A stretch of DNA of 64,000 bases from Micropruina sonneratiae (GTDB lineage Bacteria > Actinomycetota > Actinomycetes > Propionibacteriales > Propionibacteriaceae). Made by a program: the position numbers and the translations under genes. Positions 63,264 through 64,000 of the stretch are shown piece by piece; the stretch's first letter is position 1, and the number at the start of each line of letters is the position of its first letter. The notes beneath the pieces were generated by a model. The model had not been told where the DNA came from. It made no database searches and saw nothing but the letters and a program-made list of their open reading frames with translations. The DNA lies in contig NZ_JAPDHX010000003.1 in assembly GCF_025972045.1 (NCBI RefSeq), positions 434,001-498,000 on the forward strand, written 5' to 3'.

Positions 63264-63871
63264 TCAGTGTGCCTCGACCAGGTCGAGCATCGCCAGCGAC
63301 CACTCGTGCGCGACGTCCAGGCTTTGCGCGAAGGACGGGTTCACCCCGGCCATGCCGGTGTACCACAGGTCGAACCCGACCTGACGGGCGGCGATGAGGT
63401 CGTCCAGCCGGGTCACGTCGATCGGCCGGACGCCGCGGTAGCCGGCCAGCAGGGCACGTTCGAAGTCGGGGTAGTCGTCGCGGTCGCGCAACTCCCACAG
63501 TGCGACCGCGACGTCGTCCAGCCGATGCCCGGTGCCGCAGTCGTCGCAATCGATCAGCTTCACCTCGCCGCCGCCGAACACGGCGTTGCCCAGGCCCGCA
63601 CCGGCTCCGGCACGTGCACCGGTGTCTCGGCGCGCAGGGCGTCCAGCCAGGCCAGTTCGGACGCGACCGGTGCGACCGGATCGACGTCGCCTCCGTGGCG
63701 CTGCGGCCGGTGCACCCGCACGAGCAGGCGTCCGGTCGGCGAGTCATGCCGGAAGGTGGTGTTCTCGCCGTGGGAGACGAAGGTGAGCCGTCCCGCGGGC
63801 AGGGAGTAGGACGCCAGCGCGGCCTCGGCCACCCGGCGGAGCCTGCCGACCTGAGCGCGCGTGGACACCAT
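63264..63871 (-). pseudogene. Broken aminoglycoside phosphotransferase (APH)-type kinase
   Basis: An N-terminal piece (from ATG 63871 or GTG 63880; SHGENTTFRHDSPTGRLLVRVHRPQ) and a C-terminal piece (GGGEVKLIDCDDCGTGHRLDDVAVALWEL) lie in different frames and join near 63580 without the ~110-residue middle carrying the catalytic HGDxxxxN loop. Reading continuously gives VPEPVRAW then a frameshift. So there is a deletion plus frame change; no active kinase. Confidence 0.75.
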
Positions 63872-63919
63872 GGCGCCCACTGTGCGGCACCGACCGAGCA
63901 GACACCATGCGGAAGATTG

Positions 63920-63951
63920 CCCCCACCCCCGCGAGCCGGGGCGGGTGGGGG
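63920..63951 (-). terminator. Hairpin after the gene cut by the window end
   Basis: CCCCCACCC and GGGTGGGGG (9 bp) with a GC-rich 14-nt loop directly after the stop codon at 63955. No T-tract. Confidence 0.5.
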
Positions 63952-63954
63952 CGG

Positions 63955-64000
63955 TCAGGCCAGGCTCGACAGGCCGAGGAACGCCAGCCCCAGCAGCGGG
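63955..64000 (-). CDS. C-terminus of a gene extending beyond the window (membrane helix?)
   Basis: Only 14 codons are seen, ending LLGLAFLGLSSLA and TGA. Hydrophobic, so perhaps the end of a membrane protein or a sorting-like helix. Nothing further can be said. Confidence 0.4.
   Translation of the reverse strand, partial: PLLGLAFLGLSSLA

Overview
The window is very GC-rich DNA (strong G/C at third codon positions, frequent GTG starts, many starts without a Shine-Dalgarno sequence). It reads as a chromosomal segment of a high-GC Gram-positive actinobacterium. The order leuS / comEA / comEC / holA / rpsT / lepA / hemW, the DUF4192, DUF3097 and DUF3516-helicase genes, and several NlpC/P60 cell-wall hydrolases are typical of Actinobacteria. 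Propionibacteriaceae or a close relative is my best guess, inferred from style rather than demonstrated. I see no rRNA, tRNA, CRISPR array, insertion sequence or prophage. The window cuts a gene at each end.

Layout. 1-6000: a partial immunity-like protein, a small membrane protein, a beta-glucoside-type PTS (IIBCA) with its BglG-type antiterminator and an intact RAT/terminator switch in the leader, then an ArsB/SLC13-like permease coupled to a universal stress protein. 6000-11400: a one-directional catabolic cluster (3-hydroxyisobutyrate dehydrogenase family enzyme, IclR regulator, MHS-type transporter, D-2-hydroxyacid dehydrogenase, beta-propeller protein). 11600-18400: glutamate-cysteine ligase family protein, secreted M23 peptidase with a long Ser/Thr/Pro tail, a membrane Rossmann/RyR-domain protein, L-lactate dehydrogenase, a lipoprotein. 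18600-29100: DMT transporter, Pro/Gly/Gln-rich membrane protein, DUF4192, VIT-family transporter, comEA-comEC, a flavoprotein, holA, a secreted ARB-07466-type protein, rpsT. 29100-35100: a pyruvate-phosphate-dikinase-like protein behind gdhA, then lepA. 35100-47200: DUF2231/cytochrome b5 fusion, rhomboid protease, acyl-CoA ligase, MFS exporter plus MarR regulator, a second exported cytochrome b5, a sugar ABC importer without its own ATPase, an MTA-phosphorylase-like enzyme, hemW, another IclR. 47300-64000: gluconate-dehydrogenase-subunit-3-like protein plus GMC oxidoreductase, two NlpC/P60 hydrolases, leuS, DUF3097, an inositol-monophosphatase-family enzyme, DUF3516 helicase, a large LuxR-type ATPase regulator with a tiny coupled gene, a metallo-beta-lactamase-fold hydrolase and a broken aminoglycoside-phosphotransferase-like gene.

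Regulation is the most informative layer. (1) leuS is preceded by a 12-codon reading frame with three consecutive Leu codons and a strong intrinsic terminator, i.e. a leader-peptide attenuator. (2) Both NlpC/P60 genes carry CTGAGA repeats phased at exactly 11 bp upstream, the layout of an OmpR-family response-regulator site; looser CTGAG elements precede the M23 and ARB-07466 genes. (3) The PTS leader holds a near-consensus RAT antiterminator overlapping a terminator. (4) Over a dozen genes have a TANNNT-like -10 hexamer ending 6-8 nt before the start codon and no Shine-Dalgarno sequence, pointing to leaderless mRNAs. (5) Two families of dispersed palindromic repeats, one built on GGGGACGGTTCT and one on GTCATCCCGGG, each appear three times between genes.
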